Program-made: the position numbers and the translations under genes
Assembly: GCF_023333585.1 (NCBI RefSeq)
Contig: NZ_JAIQZN010000042.1
Span: 1 to 58,008, forward strand
Source of the DNA: Argonema antarcticum A004/B2
Lineage (GTDB): Bacteria; Cyanobacteriota; Cyanobacteriia; Cyanobacteriales; Aerosakkonemataceae
DNA: 58,008 nt
Reading direction: 5' to 3'
Notes under the pieces: model-generated
Databases searched by the model: none
What the model saw: the letters and a program-made list of their open reading frames with translations, nothing else
What the model was told of the DNA's origin: nothing
In this document: positions 8,584-16,661 of the stretch, one piece after another
Layout: every line of letters begins with the position of its first letter
Numbering within the stretch: the first letter of the stretch is position 1

Positions 8584-9844
8584 CTACGGATGCCAGCAAA
8601 TCTTAATCACCCCATGCCAGGAACTGGGAGCAATACTTGAATATGTCTGCTCAGAATCTGCCAAGCTAACCAACTGCGGTATTTATTATTCAAGGCAGTT
8701 ATTTTTTCAAGCTGGTCAGATTGCTACTAAGTTCGCTCTGCATAAAGAAATGAGGAACAATCCCCACTTTAAAGCATTGCAATCTCAAGTAGCACAGCAA
8801 GCCTTAACCACTGTCGCCGAGTCGTTCAAATCCTTTATGGGACTTATTAAAGCCTATCGTCAAGGAGCTATTGTCGAACGTCCTAAACTACCTAAATATC
8901 GCCAAGGTGGACTTGCTCTAGTAACTTACCCATCGCAAGCAGTCAAGCTAAAAGATGGAATACTTAGATTTCCGCTAGGGAACAAAGTTAAAGCATGGTT
9001 TGGACTAGATGCTTTCTATATGCCGATGCCAACTAACCTAGACTACTCTGCCATCAAGGAATATAGGATACTTCCTAGAAATAGATGTTTCTATCTTGAG
9101 CTTGTCTACAAGCTTGAATTAGCGAAAGTTGATGTTAGCCCTGACAAAGTTCTCGGCATCGATCATGGAATTAATAATTGGTTGACTTGCGTGAGCAATG
9201 TTGGTACTAGCTTTATTGTCGATGGGTTGCATTTAAAATCCTTAAACCAATGGTACAATAAGCGAATCTCTATGCTTCGGTCAAATCAGCCTCAAGGCTT
9301 CTGGAGCCATCAGCTTGCTAGGCTCACTGAAAAGCGTAACCGCCAAATGCGAGATGCCGTAAACAAAGCGGCTAGAAAAGTTATTAACCACTGCCTTGAT
9401 AATAGCATCGGCAAAATTATCTTTGGCTGGAATACTGGTCAAAAAAATAGTGCAAACATGGGCTCTAAAACTAATCAAAAGTTTCTCCAGCTCCCCACGG
9501 CAAAACTCAAAGATAGGATTGCTCAACTGTGCGAACAGTACGGCATTAAATTTCGAGAAACTGAGGAGAGCTATACTTCTAAAGCTTCGTTTGTTGATAG
9601 AGACTATCTGCCTAAGTTCGGCGAAAAACCTGAAGGGTGGAAAGAATCTGGCAAGCGGGTACAGCGTGGTTTGTATAGAACTGCTCAGAATTGGTATATC
9701 AATGCTGATTGCAATGGTGCTGCAAACATACTTAGAAAAGTAGCGACAACACTTGAATTTGATTTAAGTGGAGTTGGTAGGGGCGCTTTGACTACGCCCT
9801 TAAGGTTCAGATTATGGACTCTTAAAGAATCCCCGTCCCTTTAG
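8576..9844 (+). CDS. tnpB: TnpB with atypical RuvC centre, no zinc ribbon
   Basis: RNA-guided nuclease of the element, 422 residues. The RuvC-I aspartate is in GIDHGINN (near residue 195) and the RuvC-III aspartate in NADCNGAANILRK (near 381). At the usual RuvC-II position the sequence is GKIIFGWNTG, so the standard glutamate is missing; an acidic stretch follows at RETEESYTSKAS, and a displaced catalytic glutamate there is a reasonable reading. The CxxC pairs of the usual zinc ribbon are also absent. It therefore belongs to a different TnpB branch from the two fragments at the window edges. Its frame runs into the right-end hairpin of the element. Confidence 0.9.
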   Translation: MSSYGCQQILITPCQELGAILEYVCSESAKLTNCGIYYSRQLFFQAGQIATKFALHKEMRNNPHFKALQSQVAQQALTTVAESFKSFMGLIKAYRQGAIVERPKLPKYRQGGLALVTYPSQAVKLKDGILRFPLGNKVKAWFGLDAFYMPMPTNLDYSAIKEYRILPRNRCFYLELVYKLELAKVDVSPDKVLGIDHGINNWLTCVSNVGTSFIVDGLHLKSLNQWYNKRISMLRSNQPQGFWSHQLARLTEKRNRQMRDAVNKAARKVINHCLDNSIGKIIFGWNTGQKNSANMGSKTNQKFLQLPTAKLKDRIAQLCEQYGIKFRETEESYTSKASFVDRDYLPKFGEKPEGWKESGKRVQRGLYRTAQNWYINADCNGAANILRKVATTLEFDLSGVGRGALTTPLRFRLWTLKESPSL

Positions 9845-9872
9845 GGCTGGGGAGTGTCAACTAATCTCTAAT

Positions 9873-9962
9873 TTAACCAAAAAAACTTCGTGCAACTTGG
9901 CGAATTTCTAAAGGAAGAAGATGATATTCTGACCAAAAGGACGGTAAAGTAGCAGACTTCAT
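9873..9962 (-). pseudogene. RelE-like toxin, truncated by the IS element
   Basis: Only 29 codons remain: the start MKSATLPSFWSEYHLL then PLEIRQVARSFFG and a stop. This opening is typical of a RelE-superfamily toxin family (MKSATLPSFWxxY...LPxEIxxxA). The ATG overlaps the antitoxin stop as ATGA, the usual coupling in such pairs. Homology ends where the IS200/IS605 right end begins, and I found no remainder on the far side of the element. The toxin should be inactive. Confidence 0.72.
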
Positions 9963-10189
9963 AATTGCTCGTAGTCCATCGGCTGCGCTTGTCCTTGAGC
10001 AATTTGTTGTTTTGCTTGTCTAGCTGCTTCTACCAGTTTACTTTGGGTTTTCTCAAAAGATTGATTCCATTGCCATTCATCTTGAGAATCAGCAATGTAT
10101 TCTCGTAAATGATCAATAATTCCTTCTTGTTGTGAATCAGGTAGAGATTCTAAAATTTTAACAATAGTTGCTATATTTTCTCTTGACAT
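9959..10189 (-). CDS. Antitoxin of a disrupted toxin-antitoxin pair
   Basis: A 76-residue acidic helical protein (ILESLPDSQQEGIIDHLREYI, then EKTQSKLVEAARQAKQQIAQG) of the type that precedes RelE-like toxins in cyanobacteria. Its stop overlaps the toxin ATG. The start ATG lies only 33 bases from the trailer end of the CRISPR array and on the strand on which the array is transcribed, so the terminal repeat sits in its 5' leader. A GAGAG ribosome-binding site precedes the ATG. With the toxin broken it is a solitary antitoxin. Confidence 0.7.
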   Translation of the reverse strand: MSRENIATIVKILESLPDSQQEGIIDHLREYIADSQDEWQWNQSFEKTQSKLVEAARQAKQQIAQGQAQPMDYEQL

Positions 10190-10222
10190 TGTGGCTCTCA
10201 GTTATTTAGTGGTTGATGAAAA

Positions 10223-13200
10223 GTTTCAATCCCTGAAAGGGATTTTAGTCGATTTCCAGCTTAAAATGTATCTGTTATTAGCAGATACATGGTTGTTTCA
10301 ATCCCTGAAAGGGATTTTAGTCGATTTCCAGTCTACTGCACCTTCTAATGTATTAGCAGATGTAGCAAGTTTCAATCCCTGAAAGGGATTTTAGTCGATT
10401 TCCAGTTGCAAACATCGTTGCCGGTGGAGGTTATAAAAGTGAAGTTTCAATCCCTGAAAGGGATTTTAGTCGATTTCCAGGGAGAATGCAAAACTTCCCG
10501 ATAAAGTGACAGGTTTCAATCCCTGAAAGGGATTTTAGTCGATTTCCAGTCACTTGCACTACCCAGCTTTCTGGGTGCATATAGTTTCAATCCCTGAAAG
10601 GGATTTTAGTCGATTTCCAGCGAACTAGCGCCTGAGAAATTCGAGATGGACAAAGTTTCAATCCCTGAAAGGGATTTTAGTCGATTTCCAGCTCAGAATC
10701 CCAGCGATAGCCTTCGCCTTCTAAGTTTCAATCCCTGAAAGGGATTTTAGTCGATTTCCAGGCAGCTTACTCACCTCCTAGCTGCTGGTGTTGGTTTCAA
10801 TCCCTGAAAGGGATTTTAGTCGATTTCCAGGAAAACCGAACAACGCAAACCACAGCAAAAACCCCCAAGTTTCAATCCCTGAAAGGGATTTTAGTCGATT
10901 TCCAGGGGTATTAATTGTAGTGGCAACTGTTTGATAGGTTGTAGTTTCAATCCCTGAAAGGGATTTTAGTCGATTTCCAGGAGTTAGCTAAATCTAGAAG
11001 GAAAGCGATAAAGCTAGGGTTTCAATCCCTGAAAGGGATTTTAGTCGATTTCCAGGAAAGCAATGGGACGCAAACCATACAAGCCAAATGTTTCAATCCC
11101 TGAAAGGGATTTTAGTCGATTTCCAGATTACTCAGTTTTGAACAGAGCGTTTGCATCTTTCGTTTCAATCCCTGAAAGGGATTTTAGTCGATTTCCAGTC
11201 CAGGCGAGCCGACTGGGGAAATACTACATGAGGTTTCAATCCCTGAAAGGGATTTTAGTCGATTTCCAGATCGCACTCGAATCCCACCAAGAGGCTGTTT
11301 TCTGTTTCAATCCCTGAAAGGGATTTTAGTCGATTTCCAGATGGCTAAATCTACAAGGGTCAAACTTCCCCTTAAAGTTTCAATCCCTGAAAGGGATTTT
11401 AGTCGATTTCCAGTGATTATCCGTTTTCGGCGCATTTCTACATTATCTAAGTTTCAATCCCTGAAAGGGATTTTAGTCGATTTCCAGTTTCACCCGCGGC
11501 TATAGTCTGGGTGCTTGTGAAGTTTCAATCCCTGAAAGGGATTTTAGTCGATTTCCAGTCCGGGTTAGCTCTCCTTCATTGGAAAAGTCTGGGTTTCAAT
11601 CCCTGAAAGGGATTTTAGTCGATTTCCAGTCTTCATATTCTGGTCGCATGATCCCGTGAGCTTCGTTTCAATCCCTGAAAGGGATTTTAGTCGATTTCCA
11701 GACCAGAATTATTCGGGTCGCTAAAGCCGTATCCACCGCGTTTCAATCCCTGAAAGGGATTTTAGTCGATTTCCAGGTGCGATTGGCAGACAGAGGTAGC
11801 CAGGGTGATGCGTTTCAATCCCTGAAAGGGATTTTAGTCGATTTCCAGCCACTTGCTGCATTAGGCGCAGCATTTGCTGCCTTAAGTTTCAATCCCTGAA
11901 AGGGATTTTAGTCGATTTCCAGATCCCTACGGCGATGATGGTGGCGAACCCGGTGCAGTTTCAATCCCTGAAAGGGATTTTAGTCGATTTCCAGCGGGGT
12001 GGCGCAATTCGTATCGCAAAGAACCATCAAAATTGTTTCAATCCCTGAAAGGGATTTTAGTCGATTTCCAGCCCCTGCTCAAATTTTCTAGTGCTGGATA
12101 TTTCTCGGTTTCAATCCCTGAAAGGGATTTTAGTCGATTTCCAGTTTTGCTTCTGGGAGGGTTGCTGAGGGAACTTCAGCGTTTCAATCCCTGAAAGGGA
12201 TTTTAGTCGATTTCCAGGCAAAATCCAAGAACCAGAAGCACCAGGCTCAAAAAGTTTCAATCCCTGAAAGGGATTTTAGTCGATTTCCAGCCACTGGGGG
12301 GATATTCAGCTTTGGGAAAATAGGTTTCAATCCCTGAAAGGGATTTTAGTCGATTTCCAGTTAATGCTGTCGTGGATGAAGTTGAATTCGGTAGGTTTCA
12401 ATCCCTGAAAGGGATTTTAGTCGATTTCCAGGTGTTACCTCGTTCGCATCCCTGGCGGAAGCGTTGTTTCAATCCCTGAAAGGGATTTTAGTCGATTTCC
12501 AGCGATCGCTCTCGTTTCGCGATCGCTCTGGCTATTTGAGTTTCAATCCCTGAAAGGGATTTTAGTCGATTTCCAGGTTATTGGTTGGAGCTTTTACACC
12601 ATCAGGAGTAGCGTTTCAATCCCTGAAAGGGATTTTAGTCGATTTCCAGGTTGTGTATTTTCCCTTGCCGGGAAGGCGATCGCACTCCGTTTCAATCCCT
12701 GAAAGGGATTTTAGTCGATTTCCAGATTAATTAACCAGAGGCGATATCTGCCTTTTGCATAGCGACTGTTTCAATCCCTGAAAGGGATTTTAGTCGATTT
12801 CCAGACTTTCATCCCAAGCTGTGGTTTTCCAGAAATAGTTTCAATCCCTGAAAGGGATTTTAGTCGATTTCCAGGAACTTGAATCTGTTCTTTAGCTATT
12901 AAGGCTGGGTTTCAATCCCTGAAAGGGATTTTAGTCGATTTCCAGGGAATTCCCTTCGTACACACCAAGAAAAATATCGTTTCAATCCCTGAAAGGGATT
13001 TTAGTCGATTTCCAGCTGGTAATTCAGAGCCAGAATCGTAATCTGGATAGTTTCAATCCCTGAAAGGGATTTTAGTCGATTTCCAGTCCTGAACTTACTT
13101 TCTTAGCTTTAGAAAATCCTAATGTTTCAATCCCTGAAAGGGATTTTAGTCGATTTCCAGGCTCGTTCCCGGCTCGATCGCACACCGCTTTGCAAAATGT

Positions 13201-13235
13201 TTCAATCCCTGAAAGGGATTTTAGTCGATTTCCAG
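10223..13235 (-). CRISPR. Type I-D CRISPR array, 42 repeats and 41 spacers
   Basis: I counted 42 copies of a 37-base repeat, all apparently identical, at about 70-79 base spacing; spacers are 32-42 bases. Read on the minus strand the repeat begins CTGGAAATCGACTAAAAT, contains the hairpin AATCCCTTTCAGGGATT and ends ATTGAAAC, the usual 8-base crRNA handle. Direction is therefore minus, with the leader at the 13.2-13.5 kb side next to cas2, the newest spacer by 13198 and the oldest at 10260-10294. The terminal repeat shows no decay. All spacers I read differ. Two carry HIP1 octamers (12503-12539, completed by the adjoining repeat base, and 12650-12688), pointing to cyanobacterial-type source DNA. 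Confidence 0.99.
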
Positions 13236-13486
13236 TGCTGTCCCTCAGAACGCTTACTGTATTTAGTTTTCAAGGTGCTTTTGCGACTACCACCTAAGAC
13301 AATAGCATTACAGCCTGGTAACTTGTCAATACCCTCCAAGAAAAAACCTCCAAAAACCAGTCTACATAAGCTTTCCAGCAATTGCGACAACCTCGATCGC
13401 ATCCCAAAACCTTGAAATCCTTGCTGGGGGAGGGATACCGCCGCAAATTCCACACCCTCCCGCCAAACACCCCCTGGTAGTCGCAA
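13236..13486 (-). promoter_or_regulatory. CRISPR leader with candidate promoter
   Basis: The 251 bases between cas2 and the first repeat. On the minus strand a perfect -35 TTGACA lies at 13329-13324 and a -10-like TATTGT at 13304-13299 with 19-base spacing, placing a start about 60 bases before the first repeat. A 12-base inverted repeat (TTGCGACTACCA at 13281-13292, its complement at 13475-13486) brackets most of the leader. No gene is credible here. Confidence 0.7.
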
Positions 13487-13759
13487 CTAGGCGAAGAAAA
13501 TCGAATCATCGCGCACCGCTTCGCCCCCAATCCGCTCCACCTTACCTTGACAGCAGGCACACAGGAAGTAAAAGCGGATACTGTCCGACTCAGGTTTAAT
13601 CAGCTTGGCTAGACGCGATCGCAGTTTAGCATATTGCGTCTCCGTCAAATCGCACTCAAACACACTAAACTGCATCCACTGTCCGTAAGACTTAAGGACA
13701 GAATGAACCTTAGTCCGACGACTATCCTCGGAAATATCGTAAGAGACAACAACAAACAT
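13487..13759 (-). CDS. cas2: CRISPR-associated protein Cas2
   Basis: Structural partner of Cas1 in the spacer-integration complex. It has 90 residues with the ferredoxin-like opening MFVVVSYDISEDSRRTKV, including the Asp normally seen after the first strand, and a second half FYFLCACCQGKVERIGG. It begins one base after the cas1 stop and is the last cas gene before the leader, so it is probably translated from the long cas transcript. Confidence 0.96.
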   Translation of the reverse strand: MFVVVSYDISEDSRRTKVHSVLKSYGQWMQFSVFECDLTETQYAKLRSRLAKLIKPESDSIRFYFLCACCQGKVERIGGEAVRDDSIFFA

Positions 13760-13760
13760 C

Positions 13761-14765
13761 TTATTTCAAAACCAAAGGAGGATACTTCTCAATCTCGCCC
13801 ATCAAATACTTCGCCACCAAACGCGCCTGAATCTCAAACGCCTCCTGATAAGTACATTGTCGTCCCAACACCGGATGTTTAAACTTCGATTGCTTCTTCT
13901 CCTCATATAGTTTCAGAAACTCACGCCGTCCCTCAGCAGATAACAACACCGCATTACTAAGCGGTTCCATCGTAAAATCACCCGGACTAACCTTTCGCAA
14001 ATTAATCGCACCCAAAACAAAAGCATCAACCACCAAAGGTCGAAATTCCTCCATCAAATCCAACGCCAAACTAGGACGACCGTAATGTTGACAATGAAGA
14101 TATCCCAAATAAGGATCGAACCCCACCAAATTAACCGCACTTTGGATATCGTGACGCAGCAAAGAATAACCAAAACTCAGCAGCGCATTAACCGAATCCG
14201 TAGGAGGACGGCGGTTTCTACCATTAAAACTAAACCCTTCCACCCGAATCAACTGATTAAAAGCACCGAAATAACCAGCACTCCCAGAACCCTCCAAACC
14301 GCGCAAAGAATCGATCTTATTAGTATCATCGATCGGGCCAATACTGTTTTCAATCCGAGAAATCGCCCCATCCAAATCCAGTTCCGAATACTTCCGCCCC
14401 TGTCGCAACAACATCATCCGATAATTCTTCAACTTCCCACGTACAAAACCTTTTACCAAATGAACTGCTTTTGGAGATTCCCCAGCAGCATCCCACTGCG
14501 CCTTTCGCACAAAGATATTTTTACTCATTTCCGGCTCCAAACGTCCCAAATAACGTCCAGTCTCAGTCAAAAAACTCAAAGGAATATGCCGTAACAAAAA
14601 CTCATTCACCACCGCAGGCGAAACCGTAGCACGCCCCAAAACCACAACCCCATCCACCTTAATTAGAGGCACATCCAAAAGCTTCTCATTCTTCGCCTTC
14701 ACCAACAAACGCTCGTCATTCTTACCCACAAAAGCATCTTCAGCCGTAATATAAACAGTTCCCAT
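13761..14765 (-). CDS. cas1: CRISPR-associated integrase Cas1
   Basis: Metal-dependent integrase for new spacers, 334 residues, full length. The opening MGTVYITAEDAFVGKNDERLLVK is the Cas1 beta-strand domain. The catalytic helical domain shows LEGSGSAGYFGAFNQL (metal-binding Glu region), LGYLHCQHYGRPSLALDLMEEFRP (the conserved His and Asp/Glu set) and a C-terminal helix with YQEAFEIQARLVAKYLMGE. About 400 bases of repeats separate it from cas4 upstream, so cas1-cas2 may also have their own promoter. Confidence 0.97.
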   Translation of the reverse strand: MGTVYITAEDAFVGKNDERLLVKAKNEKLLDVPLIKVDGVVVLGRATVSPAVVNEFLLRHIPLSFLTETGRYLGRLEPEMSKNIFVRKAQWDAAGESPKAVHLVKGFVRGKLKNYRMMLLRQGRKYSELDLDGAISRIENSIGPIDDTNKIDSLRGLEGSGSAGYFGAFNQLIRVEGFSFNGRNRRPPTDSVNALLSFGYSLLRHDIQSAVNLVGFDPYLGYLHCQHYGRPSLALDLMEEFRPLVVDAFVLGAINLRKVSPGDFTMEPLSNAVLLSAEGRREFLKLYEEKKQSKFKHPVLGRQCTYQEAFEIQARLVAKYLMGEIEKYPPLVLK

Positions 14766-14790
14766 TTCGATTTCCTCCTCTTGTTAAATT

Positions 14791-15095
14791 CTTGCACCTA
14801 CGTTGTCAGCCCGTCTGCGATTCAAATCCACAACAAAGCTTACTGATTTCATAGACAGGACTTACGCACCCATTTTTGGCGTAGGGGCGGGTTTAGCCGA
14901 TAAATTAAGCATTTCACAGATATCCCTAATACAAAACCCGCCCCTACAATGCTTGATTTTTCGTGATTTTGCGTAAGTCCTGATAGACCTTGCACCTGCG
15001 TTGTCAGCCCGCCTGCGATTCAAATTAATCGCTTTCACTTTCCCCCACAAATCCCCGACTTGCACCTGCGTTGTCAGCCCGCCTGCGATTCAAAT
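14791..15095. repeat. Three copies of a 37-base repeat between cas1 and cas4
   Basis: The unit starts CTTGCACCTGCGTTGTCAG and ends TGCGATTCAAAT. It occurs at 14791-14827, 14989-15025 and 15059-15095 in one orientation. Copies 2 and 3 are identical; copy 1 has two changes. Copies 2 and 3 are 33 bases apart, and removing the MITE between copies 1 and 2 leaves about 29 bases, so the layout mimics a tiny CRISPR array. The repeat lacks a GAAAC-type end, and copy 3 continues into palindromes (GCCTGCGATT with AATCGCAGGC, then AGTCCACTTAAGTGGACT), more like a cyanobacterial REP element. Confidence 0.75.
14856..14982. mobile_element. 127-base MITE inserted between repeat copies
   Basis: Terminal inverted repeats CAGGACTTACGCA at the left and TGCGTAAGTCCTG at the right, flanked by a 5-base direct repeat ATAGA (14851-14855 and 14983-14987) that looks like a target-site duplication. 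The inner arms also pair (GGCGGGTTT... with AAACCCGCC). No coding capacity. A GGACTTACGCA end is common among small cyanobacterial MITEs. Confidence 0.75.
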
Positions 15096-15162
15096 CGCAG
15101 GCTAATAGCGAAAGTCCACTTAAGTGGACTAAAAACAATGTTTTAGTCCTAGAACATAGAAT

Positions 15163-15756
15163 TCAGCTATCTTCGCAATAGCGACTTACCTTGACAGCAA
15201 CTTCAGGCAAACATTGCGAAAAAAGACTGCAACCTTTACAACGTTGCGAATAAATTGCTGGTGGTCTAGATCCAGTTTGTAGTAACATTGTCACAGCAGA
15301 AATAGTCGCAACAACCTGCTCTCGTAACCGATCGGAAATCTCCACAAGTTGACGCTGATGAGATTGAGCATAATAAATATAACCAGTGGTAACATTTTTC
15401 CCCGTCATCTCCTCCAAACACAAAGCTTGCGCCGCCACTTGCAACTCATCATTATCCCACTCACCCTTACGCCCTCGTTTGTATTCCACCGGATATAACT
15501 GTCCCGATTCCGATTCAATCAAATCCGATTTTCCAATCAATTTGTATTGCTCCGATTTCAGCCAAATAGCGCGAACTTGCCAAGTTTCTTCCCGGTAACT
15601 TTCCGAGAGAGTATGTACGCGATCGTGCAAACTCGTCCCTTCTATGGTATACTGATTCTCGCTAAACTCCCCAGCGCAAAACATTCGCCAGCAGCGATGC
15701 GAACAGTACGCATAGTGATTCAATGCCCCAATAGGAACGTAATCAATCTCATTCAT
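15163..15756 (-). CDS. cas4: CRISPR-associated exonuclease Cas4
   Basis: Iron-sulfur RecB-type nuclease that trims prespacers and helps choose the PAM. Of 197 residues, the PD-(D/E)XK core is seen as GKSDLIESE and then YPVEYKRGRKG, followed by the QAALCLEEM-type helix (VAAQALCLEEM). Fe-S cysteines are at the N-terminus (HYAYCSHRCWRMF) and at CKGCSLFSQCLP near the C-terminus. It starts four bases after the cas6 stop, in the main cas operon. Confidence 0.95.
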   Translation of the reverse strand: MNEIDYVPIGALNHYAYCSHRCWRMFCAGEFSENQYTIEGTSLHDRVHTLSESYREETWQVRAIWLKSEQYKLIGKSDLIESESGQLYPVEYKRGRKGEWDNDELQVAAQALCLEEMTGKNVTTGYIYYAQSHQRQLVEISDRLREQVVATISAVTMLLQTGSRPPAIYSQRCKGCSLFSQCLPEVAVKVSRYCEDS

Positions 15757-15759
15757 AGA

Positions 15760-16596
15760 TCAGTGCCTTGAAACCTTAGTAGAATGTCGTCGGATCATCC
15801 CCATACCCATAGGCGTCTTGCGCCCAACCCCGCTGTACATCGCAAAGTCAGCCAAAGCATTAATTTGCTTAATCGCAATAGCGTCAACATCACCCAAAAT
15901 CCGAAAACTCATCACCCCAACACAGCCGATAAACTTACTTCTGGAATCCGCCACAAATTCAGTACGAATATTAAAAAAGCTCGGAAAAATCGGCTCCAAT
16001 AAACTTTCTTCAAACGGGATACCGCTGTACTGATTCCACCGCCGCAGCAAACTTCCAAAAACACTATCGCGGCTAGGCAAAGCGCAGTCAAAATTGCTTT
16101 GCCGAAAAGCAGTAGGAGTACAGAAAGAAAAATCAATCTGGCGTTCCGAATCAGAAGCTTCCTCATAAACTTGAGCATAAGTAGAAAAATTTGCCCAAGG
16201 TTGAGTAGATTGAGGCGTACCCAAGATACTCGTAATTTGCAAATCAGCCGATCCCAAATGCCACGGATGCTTAGGATTGATATTCAACCACAAAGAAGTC
16301 AGATCTGCAAACAGAGCATCATCTAACAGCGAAACGCGCCACCAGCAGGGGGTGTGAGCCGCTATAGACTGTCTGTATTCCCATTGCAAGAGGTGATCGC
16401 GATCAGAATTATTTCTAACCTGAAGGGGACTGAGAGCGAAAGCTTTCTCCGTTTTTTGTTCGTGAAGGCGATCGCCCAACTGTTTATCCACCGAACTCAC
16501 CAGAGTCAAAAACAGTGCGTGGAGGTGCTTTCCCGTCAGATAACCCGATGGAATGGGCGACTGCGGGAGAAGATTGAGGACAAGACTGTGAGGCAT
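15760..16596 (-). CDS. cas6: CRISPR repeat endoribonuclease Cas6 (type I-D)
   Basis: Cuts the array transcript within each repeat to give crRNAs with an ATTGAAAC handle. 278 residues with a RAMP fold; the glycine-rich loop near the C-terminus reads YSGVGRKTPMGMGMIRR, typical of Cas6. A catalytic His cannot be fixed by eye; one candidate is H12-region or KHLHALF at about residues 24-30. It lies between csc1 (65-base gap holding a short repeat) and cas4. The solo repeats at 7697 and 23806-23918 are possible additional substrates because they keep the hairpin. Confidence 0.93.
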   Translation of the reverse strand: MPHSLVLNLLPQSPIPSGYLTGKHLHALFLTLVSSVDKQLGDRLHEQKTEKAFALSPLQVRNNSDRDHLLQWEYRQSIAAHTPCWWRVSLLDDALFADLTSLWLNINPKHPWHLGSADLQITSILGTPQSTQPWANFSTYAQVYEEASDSERQIDFSFCTPTAFRQSNFDCALPSRDSVFGSLLRRWNQYSGIPFEESLLEPIFPSFFNIRTEFVADSRSKFIGCVGVMSFRILGDVDAIAIKQINALADFAMYSGVGRKTPMGMGMIRRHSTKVSRH

Positions 16597-16616
16597 TTTG
16601 GCACTCCAAAGTAGAA

Positions 16617-16657
16617 GAAAGTAGATTGGGTTGAAGTAACGAAACCCAACCTACAAT
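16617..16657. repeat. Short GGTTGGG inverted repeat between csc1 and cas6
   Basis: The sequence AGATTGGGTTGAAGTAACGAAACCCAACCTAC is an inverted-repeat unit related to the longer copy at 46434-46515. Such units are common in cyanobacterial intergenic DNA. Here it forms a possible hairpin in the cas messenger between csc1 and cas6. Confidence 0.6.
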
Positions 16658-16661
16658 TTCG

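Larger units (their letters stand above)
8075..9870. mobile_element. IS200/IS605-type element (tnpA + tnpB)
   Basis: Transposes as single-stranded DNA through a Y1 HUH transposase. The left end is marked by a hairpin at about 8085-8108 (AGCCCC...GGGG around TGACTTCAGGCAT), and the right end by CCCCGTCCCTTTAGGGCTGGGG at about 9830-9852 overlapping the tnpB stop. Both tnpA and tnpB are full length and overlap by 8 bases. Exact ends cannot be fixed by eye. The right boundary falls inside a RelE-like toxin gene, which stops being recognisable at about 9873. The tnpB 3' end and flank are where an omega-RNA would be made. Confidence 0.85.

Noticed and set aside
10191-11317. Open frames running through the CRISPR repeats
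   Set aside because: They only exist because the 37-base repeat has an open frame; the spacers give unrelated residues and the array explains the sequence.
13122-13560. Frames of 88-97 codons across the last repeats, leader and cas2 end
   Set aside because: They include repeat sequence or run opposite to or out of frame with cas2, with no family resemblance.
15070-15105. A tRNA T-arm-like sequence (TGCGATTCAAATCGCA)
   Set aside because: The palindrome recurs as part of a dispersed repeat and no acceptor, D-arm or anticodon arm can be formed around it.
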